Shown here: positions 25,264-36,912 of the stretch, piece by piece
Layout of the letters: the number at the start of each line of letters is the position of its first letter
Numbering within the stretch: the first letter of the stretch is position 1
Assembly: GCA_012295275.1 (NCBI GenBank)
Contig: CM022677.1
Location: forward strand, 4,632,715 to 4,696,714
Reading direction: 5' to 3'
Origin: Chrysomallon squamiferum
Lineage: Eukaryota > Mollusca > Gastropoda > Neomphalida > Peltospiridae
DNA length: 64,000 nt
Made by a program: the position numbers and the translations under genes
Notes under the pieces: generated by a model
Seen by the model: the letters and a program-made list of their open reading frames with translations, nothing else
Database searches by the model: none
Told to the model about the DNA's origin: nothing

Positions 25264-26095
25264 AATGGTTGTTTATCCTACAAAAGTAATAAATAAAATT
25301 AGATTACTTAAGAAATATAATATTTATCATTAATAACCTTGTCATTCATTGGAAATAAAAACAGATTATTATTTAAAAGTTACCCAAAGTATTAAAATTA
25401 CAACACAGCAGTCAAAGCCATTAGTCACTGATATTTCTCTAATCTTTATTGAAGCCAGTAATCTTAATTTAGAACAAATGTTAATTACAAATTAACATAA
25501 AAACAGTTCCTCATATTATTCTCCAATACAAAATTCAGTAGTAAAATAAAATTATATCAATAATCTATTTTTAAAAAAAACGAAGAAAACAAATCCAAAA
25601 TGTTCTTTGTCTGTATGTAATATTTTTTCATTAATCATTTTTATATCTATTTTTCAAAACTAAAAGAAAGTAACATAATCATTTTTTTTATGAAAAATGT
25701 ATGAATACACAAAACCTGTAATATAATTTATAAGTGTTTTTATTATAATTTAAAAATTGTAATTTAACAAAAGAAATGTGTCAATAAAGTGTAGGTAGGA
25801 ATTCAGTATAAAAAGATATATTACAAACAAACAGACTCCATCATAAAAAAAAATTAAAATAATTTTACAGAAAATTAAACCATTTTTCTACATACAACAA
25901 AATCAATTTGACAGTTCAACATTTGTTCATAAACTTGATTTCTCAGTCATACATACATCCTCATACTTCATTTCTCAATTATAAAAAGTCCACAATCATA
26001 AAATTAAATACAATTTAGGCCATAATAAATACCTGTAGTTTTGTGCAAATACAACAAACCTCAGTATTTGATAATAAAGAGAGATTTACAAAATG
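24891..26095. other. intergenic, no gene seen
   Basis: AT-rich sequence with an AT/GT microsatellite at about 25,195-25,262. Nothing recognisable on either strand. Confidence 0.5.
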
Positions 26096-26520
26096 TATCA
26101 AATCAGAGACAATACATTCATTATAATAGTCTGATTTAAACACTGTATCAGAGACAATACATTCATTATAATAGTCTGATTTAAACACTGTATCAGAGAC
26201 AATACATTCATTATAATAGTCTGATTTAAACACTGTATCAGAGACAAACATTCATTAATTATAATAGTCTGATTTAAACACTGTATCAGAGACAATACAT
26301 TCATTATAATAGTCTGATTTAAACACTGTATCAGAGACAATACATTCATTATAATAGTCTGATTTAAACACTGTATCAGAGACAATACATTCATTATAAT
26401 AGTCTGATTTAAATGCTGTATCAGAGAATACATTCATTATAATAGTCTGATTGAAACACTGTATCAGAGACAATACATTCATTATAATAGTCTGATTGAA
26501 ATGCTGTATTAGATATATTG
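26096..26520 (-). repeat. 45-bp minisatellite, about 9 units
   Basis: Units contain CTGTATCAGAGACAATACAT then TCATTATAATAGTCTGATTT. The 45-base length equals 15 codons, so frames stay open and give a periodic peptide (SDTVFKSDYYNECIV on the minus strand). One unit has a four-base insertion and others small deletions that switch frame, which argues against selection on any one frame. Confidence 0.9.
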
Positions 26521-26589
26521 TGCAGTTTACTGAATAAAAAACAACAACACAGTTATCACATATGGTACTCCAGAATAGCATACTCACAG

Positions 26590-26720
26590 ACTGTTACATA
26601 TAAATAATATAAATCAACATAATTTATTAAAACACTAAAGTATAATATAAATCAACATAATTTATTAAAACACTAAAGTATAACATAAATCAACAGTATT
26701 TACTAAAACACTTAAGTATA
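26590..26720 (+). repeat. 44-bp tandem repeat, three units
   Basis: Three units built on ATAAATCAACATAATTTATT and AAAACACTAAAGTATAA. Confidence 0.85.
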
Positions 26721-27540
26721 ATACTGACTGCTACAGAGATAAAACCAGAACAAATAAACACCAAACAAACCAGTCATGTATCAGCTTTGAATGATTATTG
26801 TGAATTTTATTGTTTTTTCTTTGTTTTTTTAATTTCTGATTGTACTGCTGTTACTTGAGCTGTGATTGGAATCTAGCAATAACCAAAGCAGACAGGATTA
26901 CCACAAATCCCATCATTTAGTGTTAAATTATTATCAGACTGAATTTCATTTTGCTTTTTAACACTATAAACCCCGTAAATTATTTCTGACTGCATATAGT
27001 TAAATTATTATCACACCAAATTAGAATTTATCTTTTAAACCAAAATTGTTGATTGAAATATACTTATTATCATTCTGAATTTGTGTTTGCCTTTTAACAC
27101 TATAAATCCTGCTGTTGATTGAAATATAGTTAAATTATTATCATATTGAATGTGATTTTATATAATGACAGACTGCATTCATTATTCACTGTTACCCTGA
27201 ACAGCTGAATAAAAATGTTCTTCAGTTGTTAAGATGTTCATATTCAGGTTTGATAACTCTAGCTTACAATATAAATAATTAAAGACAGAACAGAATAATT
27301 TGAAATATTTATTTTGGAACAACTAAAAACTAATTAATAGTGAAACAAAGTGTTCGATATTGAAAGATTTCTTTATAATAACATGAACTTTAATTGTAAT
27401 CATGAACTGTTCCAAAATGAACTATTTTCTTCATGCTTGTTAACAGTTAAAGAAACACAGTTAAAGATAAAGTGAAAAAACCAGAAGAGTAAACCCAAAC
27501 AAGAAATCTCAAATAGTTAGTCTGGAAGTGGATGCCAGAT
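26721..27540. other. intergenic, no gene seen
   Basis: AT-rich sequence with loosely repeated phrases such as AACACTATAAA(C/T)CC and GTTGATTGAAATATA, suggesting old duplications. No coding signal. Confidence 0.45.
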
Positions 27541-27554
27541 TAATCTATGAAACA

Positions 27555-27925
27555 GAGGTGAAGAACTGAAGTACTATCTGAATGTGAACTGTTGTGTGTA
27601 TGTATCAGTGAAGTGAAAATACTGAAGTACTATCTGAATGTGAACTGTTGTGTGTATGTATCAGTGAAGTGAAAATACTGAAGTACTATCTGAATGTGAA
27701 CTGTTGTGTGTATGTATCAGTGAAGTGAAAATACTGAAGTACTATCTGAATGTGAACTGATTATGTGTGACTATCTGAATGTGAATTGAAACAAATGTAT
27801 CAGTGAAGTGAAAAAATACTGAAGTACTATTACTATCTGAATGTGAACTGTTGTATCAGTTTGTATGTATTCAGTGAAGTGAAAATACTGAAGTACTATC
27901 TGAATGTGAACTTGTTGTGTGAAAA
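27555..27925 (+). repeat. 56-bp minisatellite, about 6 units
   Basis: Units contain GAAGTACTATCTGAATGTGA then ACTGTTGTGTGTATGTATCA and GTGAAGTGAAAATACT. The first three or four are nearly perfect, later ones carry insertions. Confidence 0.9.
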
Positions 27926-28157
27926 ACATCTTCCTGTCTGATTGTTGTATCAGTTGAACAAACTGAATTTTTGTTTGCCATCAACCCAACAGTTTAAACA
28001 GTTATCAGGAGTGGACACTGATTGGAAAAAACTAACTGATTAAATAAAAATGAGAATTGTTCCTGTCATCTGAAACAAATGCAATATTACAGTAGCCTCC
28101 ATAAACATGTATTAAGTGTGCACATTAAGAAATATTATTATTTCAAAATCAGACCTT

Positions 28158-28300
28158 TCAGTTTTTTACACGTTGGCTGCTTGATTCATGGAATTTTGGT
28201 CTGCATTTGTCACAGAAGGTGACAGACTTGTTCAGCTGACAAACATCTTCCTGTCTCTTGTTTTGGCTGCCAAAATAGTTGAACAAACTGAATTTTTTAT
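28158..28300 (-). CDS. possible exon, unidentified Cys-rich peptide
   Basis: One minus-strand frame reads FSLFNYFGSQNKRQEDVCQL, then NKSVTFCDKCRPKFHESSSQ and stops. The C-x(8)-C-x2-C-x4-H pattern could bind zinc. A shortened, rearranged copy of the same DNA lies at about 27,915-28,000, so the region has been locally duplicated. I do not recognise the family, and chance cannot be ruled out. Confidence 0.2.
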
Positions 28301-28589
28301 TTTGCCATCAACCCAACAGTTTGACTTCTGAGTTTCAATGACTGAGAAAAAATAAATAAATAAATAAATAAACAAGCAAACAAATAATGGAATAATTTTA
28401 ACTACATTAAATAAAATTAAAATATAATAATAATAATCATAAAACTAAATTAAGATGACTCGCAATACTAAATGTCAGTAACACATAGTAGAAATGACCT
28501 TGTGATAGCAGTTAACAAGTATGAGCAGTTGTAACAAGAAAAGTGATAGAAATTAGTGTAAAAACAGCAATCTATGCCTTTAAAAATAA

Positions 28590-28900
28590 CAGAAGCAGAT
28601 GCATTAATAGTAGTAGCAATACTAATATAATGTCATAGTATATAGTAGTAGCAGTACTGTAGCACCAAATAGTAGTAGTAGCAATACTAATATAATGTCA
28701 TAGTTTATAGTAGTAGCAGTTAAAGTAGTAGTAGTTGTAGTAATTAAAATAGTAGCAGTAGCAATAATAGTAGTAGTAGCAATGGTAGTAATACTAGTAG
28801 CAACAGTAATACTAGTAGTTGTAGTAGTAGATGTATCAGAAGTAGTAAGTTATAATCACAGAAACTGTACTGACAGCAGCAGCAGCATTGGATGTGGTAG
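28590..28900 (+). repeat. imperfect AGT/AGC trinucleotide tract
   Basis: Interrupted AGTAGTAGT/AGCAGT runs with long irregular breaks. The same texture recurs beside the TIR loci at 45-46 kb, 49 kb and 55-56 kb. Confidence 0.8.
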
Positions 28901-29044
28901 CTGCAGTAGTTAATATTTATTATCAGTATTTGTTACCAGTGTATTTCAATCTGTAATTTCCTTATTTATGAACATAAAGTCATTTTCTATCTAAAAATAA
29001 AAATACTACCCATAATTAAAACTAAAAAGAAAATTAATTGCATT

Positions 29045-29128
29045 ATATTATTTTTTTTTTTTTTTTTTTTTTTTTTTTGTTGTTGTTGTCTGGTATTTTT
29101 TTTATGATGATACTACTACTACTACTAC

Positions 29129-29210
<82 letters not shown>

Positions 29211-29212
29211 TA
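29045..29212. repeat. poly-T and (TAT)n array
   Basis: Poly-T of about 25 bases, then (TAC)n and about 80 bases of (TAT)n. Confidence 0.95.
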
Positions 29213-29624
29213 AGTATTTTATTAAATTTTGTATTTTTAATATCATTACTCATTTCATTTATATATTAAGTTTTATATAATAATTATTGTATTTACACTC
29301 AGCTGTTTATACATATATAAGCAAAAGCCAGACATCAAACCTCTAATAATGAAAACAAAAACATCAACAAAATTAGTTTATTAAAAAATAAAAAGCCGCT
29401 GCAAACACACTGAAGAACAGTAACACTCAAATATTATACCTAAATGAAAATGATAATCGAAAATATTAAATAAATATGTAATTAATTTTTTTTTTTAAAT
29501 TAGATTATTTTTTTTTTAAATTAATAAATCACAGAGAAAATTATAATACAAACCTGTTAACGTTTCACCAGAAATATCTCCGCACGTAGAACGGACAAAG
29601 ATGTGAACATTTCTAATATTCTTT

Positions 29625-29625
<1 letters not shown>

Positions 29626-29676
<51 letters not shown>

Positions 29677-29690
29677 TGTGTGTGTTGTGT
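29626..29690. repeat. (GT)n microsatellite upstream of frizzled
   Basis: About 65 bases of GT repeats with a GCGCGCATG interruption, some 165 bases before the frizzled start codon and so within its likely promoter or 5' UTR. Confidence 0.9.
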
Positions 29691-29854
29691 GTTAGGAAAG
29701 AAAAATATTTTTTTACGAAGTTCTGAAGGGAATAATTATTAGAATACATACGGCGGATGAATACATAATTGTTTACATTAGTCTGAAACGTTCGAATCGG
29801 TTTGTTTGTACGGATACGATTATTATAAGAAGTAAACAAAGAGACGCGGGTAAG

Positions 29855-31480
29855 ATGCCGGGGTCAGTTCTGCTCGTTTTAATCTTTGTGCTATGGACGT
29901 CGTCATCGCCGTCAGCTGTGTGTTCCACGACGTTCGAACACAATGTCAAGTGCGAGCCTATTACGAAATCCACGTGCTCGGACGTAGGGTACAACATGAC
30001 TCGAATGCCCAATCTGGTTGGAGACAGGAGTCTGTATGAAGCAGATCATCAGGTACAACTATTTTTTCCTCTTGTTCAGTTTGGATGTTCACCATTATTG
30101 AAGATTTTCCTGTGCTCAGTGTATGTTCCGATGTGTACTGAATTTGACGAAGTGACGTTTACCATTTCGCCTTGTCGTTCTCTGTGTCTCGAGGTAAAGT
30201 CAAAGTGTGAACCCATTCTCAACAAATTTCACTTTTCCTGGCCGGATCCTTTATCGTGCGAGAAGCTGCCAGAGTCTGGAAATGTCTCTAGCACTCTGTG
30301 TATAGAGCCGCCCAATATAACTCAACAAGTGAACACTAGTCTGATGGATCCAGAGATGAAAAAAGACTTCGAGTCTTTGATAAAATCAACATCTGAGACG
30401 TCTGACACCAAGCACAACGACATCTGTCCAGCCAGGTTCGTTCACATAAGTCACCTTCAAGCAAATAAATCGTGTGCGCCTCGTTGTGACGTCGACGTGT
30501 ATTTCAGTCAGTCAGATAAAGTGTATTTCCGGCTGTGTATGGTGGGCTGGGCATTCTTATGTTGTATTTGTTCTACGCTTACTGTACTTACCTTTGTTAT
30601 GGATAACTCAAGATTCAAATACCCCGAAAGACCAGTTATATTTATGGCGATGTGTTATGCTGTGTATTCTATGGCTGTCATGGTTAGTATAATAAAAGAA
30701 GCGGATAGAGTATCGTGCGGTACCAGACAGGATGGTCGAATGTTTCTCATTCAGGCAGGGATCGAGAGCACGCGCTGTAACATACTGTTTATTTTACTCT
30801 ACTATTTCAGGATGGCAACTTCCATCTGGTGGGTCATCCTGACACTGTGTTGGTTTTTGTCAGCAAACAAGAATTGGAGACAAGAAGCAATAAAGTCTTG
30901 CAGTGGTTATTTCCACCTAGCTTCTTGGATCATTCCTGCAGTTATGACTATCACCATAGTGACAATGAGAAGAGTTGAGGGCAATGAACTTACAGGACTA
31001 TGTCAAGTGTCAGTTGATGACATCACAGCTGAGACTGTCTTCGTTTTAACACCTCAAATCTTGTTCGTTGTTGTCGGTACTGGACTCTTTCTGCCAGGAT
31101 TTGTTTCTTTATTTCGCGCTAAAATTATTTTAAAAGAGGACGGATTATATATTAAAAAATTGGAAGTGTTGATGACCAAGATGGGCATTTTTACCGCAGT
31201 ATATGTTACTGCTGCTGTATGTGTTATCGGATGTCTGTGGTATGAAATGATTAACTTCGGCGAGTGGACAGCCCAGGCTATGGACAAACCTTGTGTTAGT
31301 TATTACGACTGTTCCTTGGACCGGTCTATTCCAGCAGTGGAGATCTACGTGTTGCAGATCATCATGTCTCTCGCAGGTGGTGCTGCATCCAGTTTGTGGC
31401 TGCTGAATGAAAAGACAGCCCGCACGTGGAATGGCTTTTTATCCCACAAAAACCGCAGACTCAAGTGTGAGCTGTCATAG
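29855..31480 (+). CDS. fz4: frizzled Wnt receptor, Fz4-like, intronless
   Basis: A single 541-codon exon encodes a full class F receptor. Residues 1-22 form a signal peptide. The Wnt-binding cysteine-rich domain spans about 33-149 with ten cysteines (33, 41, 78, 87, 94, 107, 111, 118, 135, 149). A linker and seven membrane spans follow (about 222-520). The cytoplasmic KTARTW (520-525) is the KTxxxW motif that recruits Dishevelled. MPNLVG and FLCSVYVPMCTE in the ligand domain resemble FZD4 more than FZD5/8 or FZD9/10. The start is chosen because the signal peptide follows it directly. The tail after KTxxxW is only 16 residues, ends KCELS and lacks the PDZ-binding ETVV of vertebrate FZD4. The last codons and stop lie in the first unit of a tandem repeat (31,465 onwards). 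The frame shows no lesion, so the gene is probably functional. Subtype assignment is inference. Confidence 0.93.
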   Translation: MPGSVLLVLIFVLWTSSSPSAVCSTTFEHNVKCEPITKSTCSDVGYNMTRMPNLVGDRSLYEADHQVQLFFPLVQFGCSPLLKIFLCSVYVPMCTEFDEVTFTISPCRSLCLEVKSKCEPILNKFHFSWPDPLSCEKLPESGNVSSTLCIEPPNITQQVNTSLMDPEMKKDFESLIKSTSETSDTKHNDICPARFVHISHLQANKSCAPRCDVDVYFSQSDKVYFRLCMVGWAFLCCICSTLTVLTFVMDNSRFKYPERPVIFMAMCYAVYSMAVMVSIIKEADRVSCGTRQDGRMFLIQAGIESTRCNILFILLYYFRMATSIWWVILTLCWFLSANKNWRQEAIKSCSGYFHLASWIIPAVMTITIVTMRRVEGNELTGLCQVSVDDITAETVFVLTPQILFVVVGTGLFLPGFVSLFRAKIILKEDGLYIKKLEVLMTKMGIFTAVYVTAAVCVIGCLWYEMINFGEWTAQAMDKPCVSYYDCSLDRSIPAVEIYVLQIIMSLAGGAASSLWLLNEKTARTWNGFLSHKNRRLKCELS

Positions 31481-31928
31481 TATCAGTTACAAAACAACAG
31501 AGTGTGAGCTGTCATAGCAACAGTTACAAAACAACAGAGTGTGAGCTGTCATAGCAACAGTTACAAAACAACAGTGTGAGCTGTCATAGCAACAGTTACA
31601 AAACAACAGTGTGAGCAAAACAACAAAACAACAGTGTGAGCTGTCATAGCAACAGTTACAAAACAACAGTGTGAGCTGTCATAGCAACAGTTACAAAAAA
31701 CAACAGTGTGAGCTGTCATAGCAACAGTTACAAAACAACAGTGTGAGCTGTCATAGTAACAGTTGTGTCATAGTAACAGTTACAAAACAACAGTGTGAGC
31801 TGTCATAGCAACAGTTACAAAACAACAGCTGTCATAGCAACAGTTACAAAACAACAGTGTGAGCTGTCATAGTAACAGTTACAAAACAACAGTGTGAGCT
31901 GTCATAGTAACAGTTACAAAACAACAGA
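31465..31928 (+). repeat. about 33-36-bp minisatellite at the frizzled stop codon
   Basis: About 13 units built on GTGAGCTGTCATAGCAACAG and TTACAAAACAACA. The first unit contains the final frizzled codons and the TAG stop, so the array appears to have expanded from the end of the CDS into the 3' UTR. Confidence 0.95.
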
Positions 31929-31970
31929 AACGTGTTAATTCTAGATCATTTTTAAATGTCAAAATAATTA

Positions 31971-32001
<31 letters not shown>

Positions 32002-33122
32002 TATGTTTTATTATTTTGTTATTTTCGGCTTCCTTTTTCATTTTTTATTTATGTATGTGTGAATATAGATAATAATTATTTGTGGTGGATGTTTCTCTGT
32101 TGCTGTTTTTTAATTATTATTATTATTATTTGTTTATGTAACTAATTATAACCTGTATGTTTAACATTTGAGTTGACAATGGATAAATAAAATGTGTTAT
32201 TAGCTCAAAACTACTACCTGAACAAAGTCAAACTTAGTAATGTAACTTCATGAGTCTATCAAAATTATCATGTTCAAAAGTGATCAAAATACTTTTTCCT
32301 GAAATCATATTTAAATACATTTATATATTTTTAAAAATCATTAAAAAATCAGGTATATAAAATAACGTAAAAAAAAAAATTCAGTATATAATAATAATTA
32401 AGAAATTTATTCTATAATTAGAAAAAGAAGATAATTATTACTAAATGTTTTGAGTAGTGTTTTTCTTTTCTTACTTACTGTCACATTCACTGAATTTTTT
32501 TACAACTCTTATTTTATTTTTATTATCATCATCATTATTTTCATTTTTGTCATTATTATTATTGTTATGTTTTACTTTATTACTATTTTTATTATTTAAT
32601 ATGTTTAGATATGCTAAATTTTAATAAGATGTGACATTTTATTTTACCTTAGTTTTGTTTGTTTTTAATTACATTCTTGGTAATACAGAATTTTGCCATA
32701 AAATTCTCAATCTGATGAGAAATGGTAGTTTGAAAGGTTATGTTTTATCTTCTTTGTTTAAAATTCATTTGTTTGTTTTCTAATTTGATTGAAAATTTTG
32801 TCTATTATATGTTCAAGATGGCATTTTTAAACTATATTAATTTTACTTTATTTGTTGATACTAGGCTGTGTGAATAATTTACTTTATAAAGCTGTTTTAA
32901 TGTTTTTAAGTGTATCTTTGACAATACATGAGTAAAATATGGATGGCATCCATATTGTTTGGAAACTTTTGACCAGCATTATATCAGCTAATTATGTCTA
33001 GTGAATATTCAATACTATATGCATTTCTTGGTTCCTTACTTTTTATTTTTTTTAAATAGTATTTTATTTTCTTATCTGGAATGTGATAAAATGTACTTAC
33101 TATTTAACATTTCCTAGATTTC

Positions 33123-33165
<43 letters not shown>

Positions 33166-33355
33166 CTGGGGGAAGGGAGGGACAGAGGGAGGGAGAGAGA
33201 GAGAGTTGTTCATATTCTGTGAACTCTCTGAATTTACCTCTGTGTGTCTGTGCATTAGATGTGCATGTGTTGGTGAGGCAGGGTGTGTCTGCATGAGTAA
33301 ACAACTTACATTCAGATGTCATTAACAGTCAGTACTTAAATATTTAATAATTTTA

Positions 33356-33403
<48 letters not shown>

Positions 33404-34480
33404 GAACTTTTTGTTTTCTTGAAAGTTCTCTTTTTTAATGATAAATGTTTGCAATATCTGGGTTACAGCAGTTTTGAAATCAACATTAAAAGTCTTCATA
33501 TATAAATGTTAATTCTGTTACTGAATTATTCTGAGTAACAAATACCAATGTTTTAAACAGAACATGTTGATTTGGTGGGGGTTTTGTTCTGTTTTCTTTT
33601 TTTTTTTTTTCCTATGTCAAAAAAAAAAGTTTTAAAATATAATAAATATGTGTAATACATAAGATTAATTAAGTTGTAATTTAAGAACTTAATTAATGTT
33701 TCATTTAATAAAATAATGTTAAAATAATGTTTTTGGTATAAAATAAGCCTAAAATAATTTATTGTAAATTTCTAGCAATATTTCATTTACGTTATTTTTC
33801 TCTTTTAAATGAAAATATTTAAATTGATTTAACAATTTTTTTCCTCTTTCATATTCTTTTCTTGTTCCATTTCAGTCATTATTATTTTAAATTAACATAT
33901 ATTTTTGTCCATCTTTCAACTGTTTAAACATGGTTGTGAAATACGCACATGAATGCTCAGTAATAATTTTCAGTATTTTTTATTTGTTCTCGTTTTTGCA
34001 TCAAGATGTTAAGTTTTGTATGGGAAAATAATTATTTTTTTATTTTTAATGCATTTTCATTTGTGTTTTTGTTAAAAATAAATGATTAGAGAAAATATTT
34101 GTGTTGTTGTTTTTTCTCTTATTGTCTCAATATTTCATAGTGTATATTTTAGAATGTTTCCTGTTACAGCTAATATCTTCATTTATCAAAAACTATGCTG
34201 TTTTACCAGCCACTGGAAATATTAATGTGAGATAATGTTTGCCACATTGTAAATTTGTTTCTTAAGATCCCCATGCACACACAAACTCAAATTAATCCAT
34301 AAAATAAAACAATTCCTGTAAACTGCTCACATTAAAAATTAATATATTAAAAATAAATAAATAAATAAATAACATAAAATATCACTAATGCATAATAAAT
34401 TTCATATTCAGTATGTTTTAAACACATTCAGATTCATGATGTGTTATTTACAATCAAAATTAACCTTTCATTACAGATTA
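31929..34480 (+). other. frizzled 3' flank and intergenic sequence
   Basis: Likely 3' UTR followed by intergenic DNA. An AATAAA at about 32,186-32,191 is a reasonable poly(A) signal; others occur near 33,640 and 34,075. Microsatellites: (TTA)n near 31,975, (TG)n at about 33,124-33,166 and (ATT)n at about 33,355-33,402. No exon recognised. Confidence 0.45.
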
Positions 34481-34489
34481 CATGCTGGT

Positions 34490-35005
34490 GAAGTAGTTTT
34501 CAGACCACTGGGAATTTGCTGTAGTAATCAGCTGTGTTTAGATACTGTGCTCATTTGTCAAGGGTAGCTTGGCACACTGTGTGGAAACAAGGTTTCCCTG
34601 GCTCCTGTTTTGAAAGCTGTCTGCATGTTTTACATGAGGCAGTCATCTCTTTACTAGCTACCAGGCCAGAACAAGCAATATTTAGCCGTCAGCTGGCATT
34701 TCTCAGACCCAAGATGTTGTTGTGGATGATTTTAAACATCTAAGGACGCAGTTTGTCTGGGATTACTGGACAGTGTCCCTTCAAGGCCAAGCTCTTCTCG
34801 ACATTTAAATCTTCTCTCAGAGTCCAGTATTCATTCCAATCGGGCGGACAGACACTGCTATATTCTGGCCAAGCACAGTGTATCATTTCCTTTAAATCTT
34901 ACTCTGACATTCTGAGCAGGAGACGCTGTAATCTGGGAGATGCAAAGCTGTTTTTCCAAATGCTCTCAAATGGCTCATGGTCAGTTTCCACTATGATACG
35001 CTTAC
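34490..35005 (-). mobile_element. Ty3/gypsy-type pol remnant
   Basis: On the minus strand the sequence reads VETDHEPFESIW and RLQRLLLRM (end of the RNase H region). It then gives a PDKLR stretch, a GLRNA block in the position of integrase HLG, and CKTCRQ followed by QEP, corresponding to the integrase HHCC zinc-binding region. The order is that of a Ty3/gypsy polyprotein. Several in-frame stops and frameshifts and the lack of flanking LTRs or other domains make it an old dead fragment. Confidence 0.75.
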
Positions 35006-35039
35006 CATAGACATAATTGTTAACATGTTTGTGGTGTGA

Positions 35040-35165
35040 ATGTATGTTTGTGTGTATGTATGTGTGAGAGTGTGTGTGTGTGTGTGTGGAAGTCTGGTAT
35101 ATATGTATGCATGTTTTTGTGTGTATGATTGTGTATATATAAGATATATGTGATATATGTGTATA

Positions 35166-35197
<32 letters not shown>

Positions 35198-35198
35198 A
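35040..35198. repeat. (GT)n/(TATG)n compound microsatellite
   Basis: TGTG and TATATG runs with interruptions. Confidence 0.9.
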
Positions 35199-35574
35199 TG
35201 AAATAAAATGTCAGAATAAAAATAAATATTAGTTTACAACTGGAGCAAAGTTTAAACAAAACTTCAGCATGTTACACTAAAAAACCAAATAATGTTTTAA
35301 AACTTTTATTAAGAAAATATAACAAATTTAAAAAAAAAATAAAAAGCAGTCTTCTAGTAATTACATTTTAGTAATTATATTTCAGTACAATCACAGGAAA
35401 ATTTAAATAGATGAAGCCAGTACATCCAGTACTTATGGTATGATAATGAAAAATGAAAAATTAAATACTTAAAAAATAATTTAAATTAAATCCAAAAACT
35501 TAAAAAAATAATTATTTAATTTCTGAAACCAGAGAAAAGTTTAATCCAAAACTTAATAACAAAATTACATGATA

Positions 35575-36010
35575 AAAAAATTGAAAATGAAAAGAATTCA
35601 CTGAATTCTTAATGATTTGATAATTAATATTAATTTATACCAAATCTTCAAACAAAAGTTTAATCCAAAAACTCATACTCAGTAACAAAATTAAAAAATA
35701 CTTTTTTATATATTAAGATATGTATGTAAAGAAACAAACATTACATACCTAAAAGAAAAATAATCTCATCTTTTTTTCTTTTCAAAACTTTCAAAAACAA
35801 AAATAATTCACAGAATTCTTAATGATTTGATAATTAATATTAATTTGTACCAAATCTTCAAACAAAAGTTTAATCCAAAAACTCATACTCAGTAACAAAA
35901 TTAAAAAATATTTTTTACATATTAAAATATGTATGTAAAGAAACAAACATTACATACCTAAAAGAAAAATAATCTCACCTTTTTCTTTTCAAAATAAAAA
36001 AATAATTCAC
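35575..36010 (+). repeat. tandem duplication of about 215 bp
   Basis: AATTCTTAATGATTTGATAA through CAAACATTACATACCTAAAA occurs at about 35,605-35,760 and again at about 35,815-35,965. A third, partial copy of the first part lies near 36,412-36,450. Confidence 0.85.
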
Positions 36011-36912
36011 AGAATTCTTAAGGATTTAATAATTAATAAATGTTTATACTAATCATCTTACTGTGATTGCCTTTACTCATGAAAAAAAAAAACATTTAAA
36101 AAAAAAAAATATATATATATACACATTTACCAAATCTTCTAAACCAGAAAAGTTTAATCTGAAATCATTTTTTTTTTTTTTTTTTTTACTGTAAAAAGAA
36201 AAGTAAATAAAATAATAAATTTTAAAGAAAGACAAAAAAAAAAAAAAAAAAAACTACTTTACAAAAGAAAAGAAAATGTAATCAAAAGCTGTTTCTTTTT
36301 GATAATGTAAAATAACAAAAGAGAAATTAAAAAGGTGAAAACAATAGTTGTCTGGTATATTTCAAAACTTACACGAAGAAAAAATAAAATAAAAAAATCA
36401 ACTAAAGAATTCATAGAATTCTTAATGATTTGATAATATTAATTTATACTGATCATTTTACTCTTTGATTAACTTTGCTCATGACATAAAAATTTAATAT
36501 ATATTATAAAAAAAATATATATTTTATTTACTTGTCAAAGACAAGCAAATAAAATAATAAATTCAAAAAAACAACAAAAAAACCCACCAATAACTTTACA
36601 AAAGAAATAAAATGTAATCAAAAGCCCTTTCTTTTAATAATGTAATAAAATAAAGGAGAAATAATCCCTGTTATTAAACAATTTGCAATCAGATCTGGAG
36701 ATGAGATATATATATATATATATATATTCAAATCAACAAAAATGGTGTACACTACTTGGCAAATACAATTTTTGAGAAATTGGAAGAAGACAGAATTTCC
36801 ATATATATATATATTAACAAACATATATTAGCAACTAAGACTACAGTGTTTTTTTGTTGATAAGTCAAATTGCTATCTGTCCAGTTTTAAGTTTCTTCTT
36901 ACACATTTCTCT
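36011..36912. other. innexin 3' flank, A/T-rich
   Basis: No exon seen. It contains long A and T homopolymers and short (AT)n runs (36,106-36,120 and 36,707-36,727). It is downstream of the innexin stop on the minus strand, so part of it is likely 3' UTR. Confidence 0.45.

Noticed and set aside
29038-29246. Leu- and Asn-rich open frames
   Set aside because: Poly-T and (TAT)n microsatellite translations; the same applies at 13,568-13,762, 42,194-42,391, 42,766-43,077 and 60,712-60,949.
30474-30692. Second ORF inside the frizzled gene
   Set aside because: Out-of-frame shadow of a strongly conserved receptor; the same applies to the minus-strand frame at 31,054-31,287.
33083-33325. 80-codon frame over a TG repeat
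   Set aside because: Half is the (TG)n microsatellite, both strands are open, and there is no family match.
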